From: Enterobacterales bacterium CwR94
Lineage (GTDB): Bacteria > Pseudomonadota > Gammaproteobacteria > Enterobacterales > Enterobacteriaceae
Direction of reading: 5' to 3'
DNA length: 64,000 nt
Assembly: GCA_002837195.1 (NCBI GenBank)
Contig: KZ478061.1
Coordinates: forward strand, 292,382 to 356,381
Shown here: one piece after another, positions 17,379 through 32,300 of the stretch
How positions within the stretch are numbered: the stretch's first letter is position 1
Layout: every line of letters begins with the position of its first letter
Made by a program: the position numbers and the translations under genes
Notes under the pieces: generated by a model
What the model was told of the DNA's origin: nothing
The model's input: only the letters and a program-made list of their open reading frames with translations
Database searches by the model: none

Positions 17379-20300
17379 TTACACCACATGTACCTGCAAG
17401 TTATGCTGAATCAATACGTCCCCCAGCGTGTTATCGGTACTCAGTGACGAGTTGTGGTAGATGTCATACACCTGACCTTCCACCGTGCGTTGACCTACCG
17501 TGGCCCAGACGCCTCCGTCGGTATTGGCCAGCGTCACCTGGCTACCATCAGCCCCTTTGATTAACAGATCTTCCTGCGGTGAATCGGTGATAGTCATCGC
17601 CTCATGCAGATCCAGTTTGACGCTGTTGGTACCGGATTTACCCAGGTCCAGAATTTCGATGTTTTCGACTTTCAGTCCCAGTGAGGTCAGATCCAACTGC
17701 ATGTGATCCCCGGTCAGCACCAGCGTATCGGTACCCGCACCGCCATCGATATGCGTGAAACCCAGACTGGCGACGGTTACCGTGTCATTACCACTGCCGC
17801 CCGTCACGTTCGGGCCGCTAATGGTGTGTCCATCCGCCAGCGTCAAGGTCACGCCACCAATGGTAAAGGTGTCATCAGCCTGGCCCGTGGCGGCGGTTTG
17901 CGTCACGTCATCCTTGTCGGTGGTCAGTGTGGAATCCGCCCGCGTGGTACTGGTCGCTGCGTGGCTGCTTTCCGCTTCACTGCTGGCCGCCGCGGCTGCC
18001 GCTGCCACAGCGACTTTTGCGGTCGCCGCATCGCTGTTCGTCGCAGCCGTTTGGTGATGCGTGGTTTGGCTGTTGTCCTCAGCAACGGCAAACAGTGACA
18101 GGGTTTCATTACTGTGGGTGGCCGCCGCAGCCGCCACAGGCAACAGTGAGCCCAGCAACAGCGTGGTGGATACCGAGGTCGCGTTCCCCGCCGCATCCAC
18201 CGCCGAGACAGTGACAATCGAACCGAGGTTCAGCGCGGTTAATAATCCGCCCGAGAACTTCGAGCTGTAGCGGCCAAAGGCATCAACCGTCGCCTGCTGT
18301 GTCACACCATTCAGCGTGATGTTAACTTTGCTGCCCTGCGCCAGATTCAGCGTGCCGCCACTGATGGTCAATCCGGTCAACAACACGCTGACCAAACTGA
18401 GCACCGGATCGACACCCACGGCCGGCAGGTTATGGGTGATGGCCGTAAAGTTGTTGGACGTGCTGGCGGTATTGCCCGCGGTATCCGTGACTTTCACCGT
18501 TAAGGTATAGCTACCATCCGCAATGCCTTTCAGCGTGGCAGAAGGAATGTTCAGGCTCCAGCTACCGTTAGCGCCGACGGTAGTGCTCAGGGTCGCGCCA
18601 TTGATCACCACCGAGACCGTTCCGCCCACCGCATTGGTCGCTGTCCCTGTCAGCGTGTTGCCGTTATTGGCTTCACTGAGGTTCAGATAGTGGTCACCCC
18701 CAAACACCGAGCTGTTATTCAGCGTAATGGTGGGTTGCACATGGGTACCAATCACCACCGAGCCCGTGCCGCTGCCGCTGTTACCCGCAATATTGGTCAC
18801 GCTGGCCGACAGGGTTTGGGTGCCATCCGCAATACTGGCGAGGCTGGCCGGCGGCACCGAAATGCTCCATGAGCCATCGGCAGCAACAATACCGGTTAGC
18901 GTAAGGGTGCCCAGTTTCACGGTCACCGTTGAGCCTTCCGCATTGGTTGAGGTTCCGCGAATCACCTGGCTGGTGAGCGCATCCGCGGCACTCAGCGCAC
19001 CATCACCAAACACCGAACTGATACTCACGGTCGGCGCGGTTTGCGAGATCACGCTGACGCTGCCGCTTTTGGTGGCCGGGTTGCCATAGCTGTCAGACAC
19101 CGACACGTTGACCGCCTGCGTGCCGTTGGCCAACAAGGCGAGATCCGCTTTCGAGACGCTCAGGCTCCAGGTCCCATTGCTGGCGACCTGAGTGGTGTAG
19201 CTCTTACCGCCCAACGATACGGTGACCGTGCGACCGGCTGAGATATTGGTGGTTGAACCGCTGATAATTTGCGCCGTCGCCAAATCTGCTGCGCTCAGCA
19301 CACCGTCACCAAACACCGTGTTCAGTGTCACGGTTGGCGTGGTATGCGCACCGATGATTAGGCCACCCGACGCGCTGGTGGTGTTACCAACGGCATCGGT
19401 GACGGAGACGCCCACGGTCAGATTGCCATCCAACAAGGTGCCGAGAATATTCGGCTGCACGGTGGCGCTAAACTTACCGTCTGCGCCCACCGTGGCCGAC
19501 AGCACCGTACTGCCGAGGTTGATTCTGACCTGCGTGCCGGCGGCCACGTTGGCGATGGTGCCACTGATGGTTTGCGCCACCAGCAGATCCAAGGCACTGA
19601 GGATGCCGTCGCCAAAGATTGGGCTCAGGTTAATGGTGGGCAGATTGTGGATCCCCACCACCGCACCGGCGCTGGCAGAGGCCGTGTTGCCCGCACTATC
19701 CGTGACGCTGACGCCCACGGTCAGGTTACCGTCCAGCAGACCTTGCAGCACCGCCGGCGTTAACGCCAGGCTGTAGCTGCCGTTTTCTGCGGTGGTGGTG
19801 ACAAATTTCTGTCCACCCACCGTCACGGTGACCTGCGCTCCCGCCCCTACCCCGGAAACCTTCCCGGTTAACAGTTGGGTGGTGAGCGCATCAACCGCAT
19901 TCAGCAAACCATCGCCAAACAGCGGCTCCAGCGTAATGCCAGGGCCTGTCAAACTGACTTGCAATCCTGCGGTGGTCGAGGCTTTATTGCCTGCGGCATC
20001 GGTCAACGAGGCGCTGACGGTCAGATTACCGCTGGCAAGGGTGCCGAGAATATCGGGGCTGACCACGGCGCTAAACGCGCCGTTTTGCCCAACGGTCGCC
20101 GTCACCGTGCTGTTGCCAATGCCCAGTGTGATCACCGTGCCCGCCGCGACATTGTTAACGACCCCGCTGATGGTTTGATTCACCAGGGCATCCGCAATGT
20201 TGAGGATCCCATCGCCAAAAATCGGACTCAGACTGATGGTTGGCTGCTGGGTGAAAATCCCCACATCCACCGATTGCGATGCGGTGTTGCCCGCCGGGTC

Positions 20301-23300
20301 CACCACCTTCACACCCAGCTTCAAGGTGCCATCAAGCAGCGATGTCAGATCGGCAGGCGGGATATTCACACTCCACAATCCGCCCGCTTGCACCGTTGAG
20401 GTATAGGATTTGGTGCCCAGGGTGACCGTCACAATAGAGCCGGTCGCCGCATGCAGTGTGCCGCCCACGGTTTGTCCCAACAAGGCTTCTGCCACGTTCA
20501 GCAACCCGTCACCGAAGATACCGGTGAGTGCCGGAATCGTCGGTAGATCGTGGATAATCGACGTGACGGTTTGCGATACCGACTTGGTATTGCCGTAGTC
20601 ATCGGTGATTTTGATATCCAGATTCAGGTTGCCGTCGCTGAGCAGGCCCAACACGCTAGGTGGCACGATGATTGCCCACTTACCGTCCTGACCCACTTTG
20701 GCCGATAGCGTGGTGCCGCCTAAAGTTAACGACACCGTGGCGCCAATTCCGGCCACCGAGTTCGCCACGCCGCTGATGGTTTGCGCGACGGTCGCATCAA
20801 CGGCACTCAGCGTACCGTCACCAAAGATCGAATCGACCGTCAGGTTAAGGAGCTGATTAACCACTTTATTAACGGTTAACGTGGCATCCGTTTCATTGCC
20901 AGCGGTGTCGGTGACTTTCAGGCCAAAGACCAGCGTGCCGTTGTTGAGGCTTTGCAGCACTGACGGGGTTAACTGCAGACTAAATTTACCGTCTGCACCA
21001 ATCACCGCAGTGGCGATCGGCGAGCTGTCGCCAAGATACAACCCAATGGTTTGTCCCGGCGCGCCCGACACGTTCCCGGTCAGCACTTGCGTCAGCAGAA
21101 TATCTGCCGCATTCAACACATTGTTACCCAACAGCGCATCCACCTGAATCAGCGGTGCCTGGGTATCCACATTGATCGGGTGCGAAGCGTTGCCGGTATT
21201 ACCGGCGGCATCACTGAGGCTGGCAGAAATATTCTGGTTGCCCTGACCCAGCGCGTGCAGATCGGCCGAACTCACGGTCGTGCTCCAGGTGCCGCCCGCT
21301 TGCACCACCGCATGATAGGTTTTACCGCCCAGCGTGATATTGACCGTACGTCCCACATCGCTCAACGACGCTGTCCCACTGATCACCTGCCCACCTGCCG
21401 CGCCCGCTTCTGCGCTGTTCAGCACATCATTGCCAGCAAAGGTGTTGATGGTCACCGTCGGCACCGAGCGATCCACCAGCACGCTGGTGTTGGTGGTCAC
21501 CGTGCTGCCGCCGTTAGGCGTATAGTTGACAGCAATGTTGTATTGCCCTTCCGGCAGCGCGACACCCGCCAGACTCCAGGCCCCGGTCACCGAAGAGAAG
21601 GTGGCATTGACCGCTGCCCCACCATTGATCGAGACAGTGACCGTGCCCCCGGTTAATCCCGGATTGAGTACCGTACCGGCAAGCGTAGTGGTGGCCGCAT
21701 CCGTCGCATTAACGATGTTGTCCCCGGAGATCGGTGCAATGGTCACCACGGCCGTCAGTGGCGGTGTCAGGTTGAGCGACACCGACGATGACGCCGTGCC
21801 AGGGTTACCTGCCGTATCCGTCACACGCACCGAGATATCGCCCGTCAGCCCGGTTCCCAGCAGCGCCAGTTGCACAGGCGTCAGGTTCACGCTCCAGGTG
21901 CCATTTGGCTGCACAATCGCCGTCACCGCCGCCGGGTTCAGCCCCAGCGAAATGGTTACGGTTTGCCCAGCCGCCACGCCTGTCGTGGTACCACTGAGCA
22001 CTTGCGAAGTCAGGCTCTCAGCGTAGGTCAGTACGTTATCGCCGGTGATCGGGTTGATGGTGATGCTCGGCGGTTGGGTATCGACAATCACATGCCCGGT
22101 CGCCGTGGCACTGTTGCCCGCACCATTGGTGGCGGTGACGGAGATCGTTTGATCGCCTTGCCCCAGCGCGCCCAGTTGTGCAGGCGTTAAGGCCAGCGTC
22201 CAGTTGCCGTCGTTGCCGACGGTGGCGTTATAGGTAGTGCCGCCGACGGTAACGCGTACCGTTTGTCCGCTGCCCGTCACCCCTGTGGTGCCGGTGAGAT
22301 TGCCCCCGGCACCCACTTCAACCGCGTTGAGGAAACCATCGGTGAACGGTGTCGCAATGGTCGGCACCGGCAACGTAAAGTTACTGGTGAACGGCAAGGT
22401 CGCAGTGGCGGTATTGCCTGCGCTGTCGATGATATTGACGATGATTTCATGGCTGGTGCCATCCAGCCCCTTCAGCGCGCCCGCTGGCAGCGGTACACTC
22501 CAGTTGCCGTTGCTGTCCACCGTGCCGGTATAGGTCACGCCCGCCACATCAATCGTGATTTTTACACTCTGATTGGCCCCCGTGACGCCGGTTTTACCGG
22601 TCAGCGTCAGCGCACCATTGGCTTCCGCCAGATTTAATACGCCATCGCCAAACGGCGTATCGATAACCGGTGCCAGCGCTGTCAGTTGCGAAGAGAAGCT
22701 GGTGCTGACGCTGTCCGTGTTCCCCGCCGCATCGGTCACATTCACCGTAATGGTATGCGAGCCGTTCGCCAGTCCCTGTAATTGAGCCGGCGTCAGATTT
22801 AACGTCCAGTCACCGTTAGCATTAACGGTGGCGGTCAGTGGATTACCGCCATTGATGCCCGCAATAGTGACAGTCACCGTTTGGCCTGCGCCCACCGTGC
22901 CTGTGCTGCCCGCCAATACCTGCCCGGCAGCCGCTTCCACGATATTCAGTAAGCCATCGGTGAACGGCAGGTTAATGCTGGCATCCGGCAGATCATGAAT
23001 ATGCACCTGCAGACTGCCGTTGGCGGTGCCGACGTTACCCGCGCCATCGGTGACCGACACTGCAATAGGCCAGTTTCCATCCGGCAGCGCCGCCAACTGA
23101 GCGGGTGTCAGAGCCAGTGTCCATGCACCGGTCGCGGTGTTAACTTGCGCACTGTATGCCGTGCCGTTGATATTGACGATCACCGTCTGCGCGCCGGTGA
23201 TCCCGGTGACGCCACTCAAGGCTCCGCCTGCCGCCGCCTCTGCCGCGTTGAGCAAACCATCGGTGAACGGTGTATTCAAGGTCGGTGCGGGCAAACCTGT

Positions 23301-26300
23301 CACGATCTCGTTGAAATCCAGTGACGTACTGTCGCTGTTACCGGCACGATCGGTGACGGTCACCGTGACAGTGTGCGTACCGTTGCCCAGCGCCAGCAGT
23401 TGTTCCGCAGTCAACGCAACCTGCCACTGGCCTTTGCTGTCGATGGTCGCATTAAACGTCTGGCTGCCGATGGTCACTCGAATGGTTTGACCGTCGCCAG
23501 TCACGCCACTCAGCCCGGTGATCACCTGGCCTAATTGGGCTTCTGCCAAATTCAGTGCGCCATCACCAAAAGGCGTGTCAATGCTGACATCCGGCACCGT
23601 TTTGGCAATCACTTCCACATTTCCGCTGACACTGGCCGGGTTGCCCGCCGGATCTTGCGCACTGACTTGCAGTTGCACCGTGCCATCCAGCAATGCACTG
23701 AGGCCACCCGCAGGAATGTTTACCTGCCAGGTTCCCCCAGCCTGCACGGTACCGGTGAAGGTGGCATCACCGATTTTCACCGTGACAACGGTGCCGACCG
23801 CCAGATGGGTTGCGGTACCGCTCAGTACCTGGGCTGCACCCAGCTCCGCCGCATTGAGAATGCCGTCAACAAAGGGTTGCGCCAACGTCAACACCGGCAG
23901 AGCATTGATCGCGACACCAAAGTTGACCACGTTATCCGTGGTGTTGCCGTGGCTGTCAGTGACTTTAACATCCACTGCCGCCTGTCCATCGGCAAGCAGC
24001 AGGAGATCACCGCTTGGCACTCGCAGGCTCCAGTCACCTTGCGCATTCGCCGTCGCATTGTAGGTTTTCCCGTTGAGCGTGACGGTTACCGTCAGGCCCG
24101 CATCGGTTTTACCGCCAATCACCAGCCCCGCTAAGGCTTCTGCCAGATTCAATATGCCATCAGCCCCGACGCCTGCGGTCACCTGCAACAGCGGCGGCGT
24201 GGTATCCACGTCCACATTGTGACTGGCGCTGGCCGGGTTAGCGGCAACATCATTGGCGTTGGCCGTCACCGTATGTTGGCCCTGACTCAAGGCTTTCACA
24301 TCGGCTGAAGGGACGCTGGCGCTCCAACTGCCAACCGCCTGCACCAGTCCGGTATAGGTTTTACCGTTCAAACTCACGGTGACCGTCGCACCGGCTTGCA
24401 GGTGCGTACTGGTCCCGCGAATAATGACCGGGCTGTTGGCCTCCTGCGCATTAATGACGTCATCACCTGCAATCGGGCTGATGGTCAGGCTTGGCAAGGC
24501 GCTGCCACTGGCGACCACCGTTACGCCATGGCTGGCGCTGGCAGGGTTACCTGCGGCATCGCTGACGCTGGCGGTGATGGTTTGCGCACCGTTCGCCAGT
24601 TGCCCGACATCCGCCGCTGGCACGGTGAGCGTCCAGCTACCGTCACCGGCCACCGTGGCAGTGTAAGTTTTACCGTTCAACGTCACGTTGACCGTGCGAC
24701 CTGCTTCAACGTGCGTAGTGGTGCCCGACAGCGTCAGATTTTGGCCCGACTCTGCGCGGTTAATGTAGTCATCACCAGAAACGGTCCCCACGGTGATCGC
24801 AGGCAAGTTGGCAGTATTCGCATCCACTCGCACCACACTGCTGCCGGTGGTGGTGTTGCCCGCTTTGTCGGTCAGACTGTAGCCGAGGTTATAATTGCCA
24901 TCCGCCAGCGCTTGCACCACATTGGTGGGGAGATCCACATGCCAACTGCCGTCATTTTGCACCAGTGCCTGATAGGTCTGGCCGTTAAAGGTCAGCGTGA
25001 CCGTCTGGCCAGCATCACCGACAGACGCCTTGCCCGACAGGGTAATCGGACTCATACTCTCTGCCGCGTTAATGATGTTATCGCTGGCGACCGGATCCAG
25101 ACTCAGCGTCGGCGGCGTTTTATCAACGGTGACACTGCTGTTCGCCGTGCCTTTATTGCCTGCGGCATCGGTGGCCGTGACCACAATTGGCAGGCTGCCG
25201 TCGCCCAATCCTTGTAACACGGTCGGTGATAATGCCAGCGACCAGTTACCGTTGGCATCTACCGTGGCGGTGTAATCATTACCGCCCAGTGTGATAACCA
25301 CGCTTTGGCCTGCGCCCGCTAACCCCGTCGACCCGGTCAGCGTTTGTGCGCTGCCCGCTTCGCTTTGATTTAAATAACCATCGCCAAACGGAAGATTGAG
25401 CGTTGGCACCGGCGCGCTGGTGGCGACGGTAACCGGAACGCTGACGCTGGCTGGGTTACCTGCCGCATCGCTGACCGACGCCGTCAGGGTATAACTGCCG
25501 TTGGCAATGCCCGCCAGTAACCCTGCCGGAAGATCCAGCGACCATCCTCCATTTGCCCCCACTGCCGTGGTGTAGCTCTGACCATTAATGGTGACCGTGA
25601 CGCGTTGGCCAGCTTCTGCTCCGCTGGCTTCACCGCTAATGGTGATCGCCTGCTGCGCCTCCGCGCCATTCACACGTCCATCGCCCGCAATCGGATTCAG
25701 TGTCAGGGTCGGCGCGGTGGTATCCACCACCACCGGCGCCGTCACGGTGCTGCTGTTACCAGCAGCATCTTTGACCACCACCACTACATTGGTCGAGCCA
25801 TCATTCAACCCATCAAGCGCACCGGCTGGCAAGTTGACTTGCCAGTTGCCATTGCTGTCTACCGTGCCGGTAAAGCTGTTGCCGCCCAGGGTAACGGTGA
25901 CGGTTTGCCCATCTCCGGCGATCCCGGTTTTACCGCTTAGGGTTTGCGCGCTGTCCTGCTCGCTGGCATTCAGTTTGCCATCGCCAAACGGGGGATTGAG
26001 CGTGGCAGAAGGCAGTTGATGAATCGCTACGTTCACCGTGCCGGAACTGGTGACGGGATTTCCTGCCTGATCGGTAGCACTGACGGCAATGTTTGCCGGG
26101 CCATCCTGCAAGCCCGCCAGCGACGCAGCCGGAATCACCGCGCTCCATTTACCGTCGGCACCCACTTCCGCCGTAAAGGTTTGGTTATTAAAGGTAATCG
26201 TCACAATCGCACCCGCCGCCAGATTCGCGGAGGTGCCGCTGACAGGCAGATCGCCGCGTGCTTCGGTGGCATTTAAGTAGCCGTCGCCGCTGACTGGATC

Positions 26301-29300
26301 AACCGCCAACCCTGACAGGGCATTGTTAACGGTAAAATCGTGAGTGCCGGTAACCGGGTTGCCTGCTTTATCACTGACGGCCACCGTCAGGCTGGCGCTG
26401 CCATTGTTCAATGCCTGCAAATCTGCGGTTGGCACGTTCAGGCTCCAGTTACCGCTTGCCTGAACCTGGGTGGTGTAGACTTTGCCGTTAAGGGTAACCG
26501 TCACGGTTTGCCCGGCTTCTACGTGGGTCGTGGTGCCGCTGATGCGCTGATCGCTGCGTTGTTCTGCGCCGTCCAGAATGTCATTGCCCGCAAACGCATC
26601 CACCGTCAGGGTGGGCAGATTTGCCGGATCGGCTTTCACCTGCAAATTACCGCTCACCGTGCTGCTGTTGCCTGCAGGATCGGTTGCCGTGACGCCAACG
26701 CTGTAGCTGCCATCAGCAAGCGCTTGCAGGTCGGCGGCGGGAACCGTGACGCTCCACTGACCATTAGTACCGACGGTTGCAGTATAGGTGTTACCGCCTA
26801 ACGTAACCTGGACAGTGCTGCCATTTTCGCCGGTGCCGCCCACAATCAATGGATTGCCCTGCTCACTGGCATTCAGCACGCCATCGCCCGCGATCGGCGT
26901 GGTGATCGCGACGGCAGGCGGCTGGGTATCAACATTGATTGGCGTGGTGCTGCTATTGCTGTTGCCTGCTGCATCACCCACTTTCACCGTCACATCGTTA
27001 CTGCCCTGCGGCAGCGAACCTAAGGAGCCGCCGGGAACATTGACACTCCAGTTGCCGTCACCGTCGACAGTCCCGTTGTACTCTTTGCCACCAATGGTCA
27101 CCACCACGGTTTGTCCCGGACCACTGACGCCGGTTGAACCGGTGAGCGTCTGATTACTGTTGGCTTCGTTGCCGTTCAAGGTGCCATCGCCAAAGGGCGG
27201 ATCGATATTCGCCACGGGTTGCGTGGTGATCGCCACCGTCAAGGTGGTTTCACTGGTGACCGGATTGCCCGCAGCATCGGTGGCCGTCACGGTTATCGTT
27301 AACGGGCCCTCCGGCAATGCGGCCTGCTCAGCAGGCGTCAGCGTCAGACTCCATTTGCCGTCGCTGCCCACCGCGGCGGTGTAATTCGTGCCATTGATTG
27401 AGACAGTGACGTTGTTGCCGGATGGAATATTGATCGAGGAACCGCTGATCGTCAGCGGCGTTTGTGCCTCACTGGCATTCAGATAACCGTCGCCGCTGAT
27501 CGGATCGACCGCCAAACCGCTGAGGGTGTTGTTGACATCAAAATCGTGGCTGGCTTGCGCGGAGTTACCAGCTTTATCGATCACCGAGACCACCAGCGTC
27601 TGTTCGCCGTTCGCCAGACCGCTAAGCGCGCTGGCAGGAACGGTGATTTTCCAGTGGCCACTGCTGTCTACCACGCCGCTGTAGACATTACCATTCAGCG
27701 TCACGGTGACAATTTGTCCGGCTTCAACACGCGTGGTGCTGCCGCTGAGCACCTGATTCACTTGCTGCTCTGCACCATCCAGCACGTCATTGCCCGCGAA
27801 GGCATCCACGGTAATCCCCGGTTGGCTACCCGCACCCGCCGCCACTTGCAGTGAGCTGGACTGCGTAGTGCTGTTGCCTGCCGTATCGGTCGCCGTGACG
27901 CTCACCGGATAGGTTTGATCGCTCAGGGCAGCAAGATCGGCCTGCGGTACACTGACTGACCATTTGCCGTCATTGCCCACCGTTGCGCTGTAGTCTTTAC
28001 CATTTAGCGTAACGACAATCCGCGCCCCCGCTTCCCCCGTCCCGCCGATGGCCAGAGGTTGTCCCTGCTCTGCGCTATTCAAAATGCCATCGCCCGCGAT
28101 AGCACCCACATTCAGCGCCGGTGGCTGCGTATCCACCACCAGTGATCCACTCTGCGTGGCACTGTTGCCCGCCGGATCGGTCACCGTCACGGTGGCATTG
28201 TTGACGCCCTCTTTCAGGCCCGCCAGATCGGCGGCAGGCACAGGAATGCTCCACTGCCCGCTTTCTCCAACGGTGACGGTATAGGTTTTCCCGTTCAGTA
28301 ATACCGTGACCACATCGCCCTGGGTGGCACTGCCGGTGATATTCAGCGGCTGTCCTATCTCTGCGGCGTTGAGCACGCCATCACCCGCCAGCGGAGCCAG
28401 CGTGAAGGCAGGCGGTGTAGTGTCCAGGCTAATCGGATGATCAACCGTTACGGTATTGCCGACGCTGCTGGTGGCTTTGACGGTAATGTCATACTTGCCA
28501 TCGGCCATGCCCTGCCAAACCGCCGGTGGAATCGCCAGACTCCACAAGCCGCTACTGCCGACAGTGGCGTTGTAGTCCTGACCATTAATGGTCACCACCA
28601 CTTTGCTGCCTGGCTCAGTACCGCCCGTCAGTTGCAGCGTTTGTCCGCGCTCAGCGGCATTAAGAATGTCATCGCCGGTCAGTGGGTTAACCGCCAACAG
28701 CGGCGCGCCAGTACTGACCGTGACGTTTTGATCCAGCGTTCCGGTGTTGCCAGCGGCATCGCCCACCACCACTTGTAAGGGATTCTGCCCCTGTGGCAGA
28801 TTTTGGAGCGCGTCACTGGGCAGTGTGACGCTCCAGTTGCCCTGCGCATCCACCGATCCTTCATAACTCACGCCACCGATAATCACGGTGACGGTTTGTC
28901 CATCGCCTTTGACGCCGGTGCTACCGGTCAGGGTTTGATCGCTGCCCGCTTCACTGCCGCTCAGCACACCGTCGCCAAACGGCGGTTGCAGCGTCGGATC
29001 TGGCAGCGTATTGACGATCACATCCACGCTGCCGTTGGCGGTCACCGGATTGCCCGCGCCATCATTCACTGTCGCGGTGATCGGTTTTTCACCGTCGCTG
29101 ATACCCACTAAATCTGCCGGAGGTACGGTCAGCGTCCAGTTGCCGTCACTGCCAACCTCTGCGGTGTACGTTTTGCCGTTAAAGGTGACGGTGACGGTAT
29201 TGCCCGCAGGCACGTTTTGCGTCGTTCCGCTGATGGCAAAGCCTGCTCCGGCTTCACCCGCATTCAGATAGCCATCATCACTGATAATATCAATGGCCAC

Positions 29301-32300
29301 CGCGCTGGCGTTGTTGTTGACCTCAAAGCTCTTATCGCTGGTCACCGGGTTTCCTGCGGCATCCGTCACACGAACCGTGAAGGTTTCGCTGCCGTTTTGC
29401 AGCGCTTGCAGTGCCGCCGCAGGCAGCGTGACATGCCATGCCCCGCTGGGCTCGACCACCGCGGTATAGTTTTGACCATTCAGGGTGACGGTGACAATTT
29501 GTCCCGCCTGCACGTGGGTCGTAGTACCGGAAAGAATTTGATCGGTTTTCTGCTCGGCTCCGTCCAGCACGTTGTTGCTGGTGAAATCGTTTACCGTTAA
29601 GGTCGGCAAATTCGCCGGATTAGCAATTACCGTCACCGATGCCTGCGAATCTGTGGTGTTGCCCGCGCTATCCTGCGCTCTGACCGTCACCGGATAGTTG
29701 CCGTCAGCCAGTGCTGTCACATCGCCCACCGGCACAGTGACACTCCAACTGCCGTTTTCAGCAACGGTGGTGGTGTAAGTCTTACCATTAAGCGTCACGG
29801 TGATCTTATCGCCGGCATCACCGGTACCGCCGATCGCCAGCGGTTGTGTGTGTTCACTGGCGTTAATATAGCCACCGGAGACCGGGTTAAGGGTCAAATC
29901 CGGTGGCGTAGTATCCACCGTCACCGGCTGCGTCTCACTGGCGGTATTGCCGTTTTTACCGACCACACCAATCGAGACATCCTGCTCACCCTGTGGCAAA
30001 TCTTTCAACGCGGAGGCCGGAACGGACACTGACCACTGGCCGTTTTCCCCCACCGTTGCGGTGTACGTTTGCCCATCCAGCGTCACCGTGACTTTATCAC
30101 CCGCGCTGCCGGTACCTTTGATCACCAGCGGTTGGCCTTGTTCAGCCCCGTTGACTATGCCGTCTCCGGCAATCGGACTCACGGTAAAGGTAGGTGGGGC
30201 CGTTTCCACCGCCACGGCGCTGTTTTGCGTTGTGGCGTTGCCGGCCGCATCGGTGATCACCACTTTCACCGGGTAGTTGCCATCGGCCAGGCCACCGACC
30301 GCCGTGGCCGGAACGGTCACCGTCCACTGTCCATTACTGCCCACGGTGCCAGTATATTGAACCCCGTCCAGCGTGACCGTCACCACGGCACCGACTTCAC
30401 CCCGTCCGGTCAGGTTCAGCGCCTGGCCGTGTTCTGCGCTGTTGATAATGCCATCGCCCGCAATGGGATTGAGCACCAGCGCAGGTGCCTGCGTATCCAC
30501 GGTCACATTGTTGGTGATCACGGTGGTGTTGCCCGCCGCATCTTTGACGATCACCTGGAGCGGATTGTTGCCTTGCGGCAGGGCTTGCAGCGCCCCCGCA
30601 GGTACACCAACCGACCAGTTACCGTCACTGTCTACCACGCCGGTGTAGGTTTTACCGCCCAGCGTTACCGTCACGGTTTGCCCCGCACCGGTGACCCCCG
30701 TCGAACCGCTCAGTGTTTGGTTAGTCTGACTTTCGCTGCCATTCAATGCCCCATCGCCAAACGGCGGTTCCAGGGTTGGATTAGGCAGCGTATTGACAAT
30801 CACATCCAGCGCACCACTGGCCGTAACGGTATTCCCGGCGGCATCGGTGGTGGTGGCGGTGATATTTTTGATGCCATCGGTGATACCCGCCAAATCACTG
30901 GCAGGCACATTCAGCGTCCATGCCCCATTACTTCCTACTTCGGCCTGATAGGTTTTGCCATTAAATGAAACGCTAACAATGCGCCCGGCGGGAACCCCCG
31001 ACGTCGAACCGCTAATGGTAAAGCCCTGACCCGCCTCTTGCGCATTCAGGAAACCGTCGCCGCTAATCGGGTTAATGGCAACGCCGCCTAAGCTGCTGTC
31101 GACGGTAAAGTTATGGCTCCCGCTCACCTGGTTACCGGCCGGATCGCGCACCACAATCTGGAAAGCCGCACTGCCGTTGGCCAGGGCTTCCAGCGCGCTC
31201 GCCGGAATATCCACGTGCCAGTTACCGCTGGCATCCACCGTGCCGTTGTAGGTTTTCCCGGCCAGTGTCACCACCACCTGGCTACCATTGCGGGCATTGT
31301 CCACATGCCCGGAGAGCGATTGAGTGGTTTTCTGTTCGGCACCGTTCACCACATCATCGCCAGCAAACGGATTGACGGTCAGGTTGGTGGGTACCGAACC
31401 CGGATCGGCAATCACGGTCAGTGAATGGCCCGGAGAGGCGGTGACGTTGCCGGCTTTGTCGGTGGCCGTCACATTGATGGTGTAGTCGCCATTGGTGAGA
31501 GCAGCCAAATCACTGGCTGGAATGCTGACGGTCCACTGACCGTTGCTGCCCACGACGACGTTATAGGTTTTGCCGTCCAGCGTGACCGTAATGGTTGATC
31601 CCGCTTCGCTGGTGCCGCTGATGTTCAGCGGTTGCCCGCGCTCGGTAGCATTCAGGTAACCGTCACCGGAAATCACACCCTCATTGTTCAACGCTAGCTG
31701 CGGTGGCGTGGCATCCACAGTGATTGTTGAGGTTTGCGTCGTGGTATTGCCTACCGCATCGGTAATGATGACTTTGACGGGATAGCTGCCGTCTTTCATC
31801 AGCGCCAAATCGCCGGTTGGGACATTCAGCGACCAACTGCCATCCTGGCCAACAACGGTGGTGTAAGTTTTGCCGTTCAGGGTAACCGTAATACTGTCGC
31901 CCGCTTCACCGCGACCACTGAGCTGAAGCGGTAGCGCTTTTTCAGCACCATTCAGGATATTATCGCCCGCGATAGGGTTCAGTGTTAACGGCGGCAGCGA
32001 CGTATCGACGGTGAAGTTTTCCGTGCCGGTGCTGCTGTTCCCTGCCCGGTCGGTAACCGTGACCGTAAAGCTGCCGTCACCTTGCGCTAACTGCTGTAAG
32101 GCCGCCGTGGGGAGCGTCACTTTCCAGTTGCCGTTAGCGTCTACCGTGCCGGTATAGGTTACGCCATTGAGGGTAATGGTGACCGTTTGTCCGGCACCGC
32201 TAAGCCCCGTACGCCCGCTGATGGTTTGATTGACACCCGCTTCCTGACCATTAAGAACCCCATCACCGAAGGGTTCATTGATGCTCACATTCGGCAATTG

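Noticed and set aside
21051..21656. Long plus-strand ORFs inside the giant adhesin (for example this 201-codon frame and several at 24396-31424)
   Set aside because: They are antisense shadows of the high-GC repeat codons and recur with the repeat period, with no independent family similarity.
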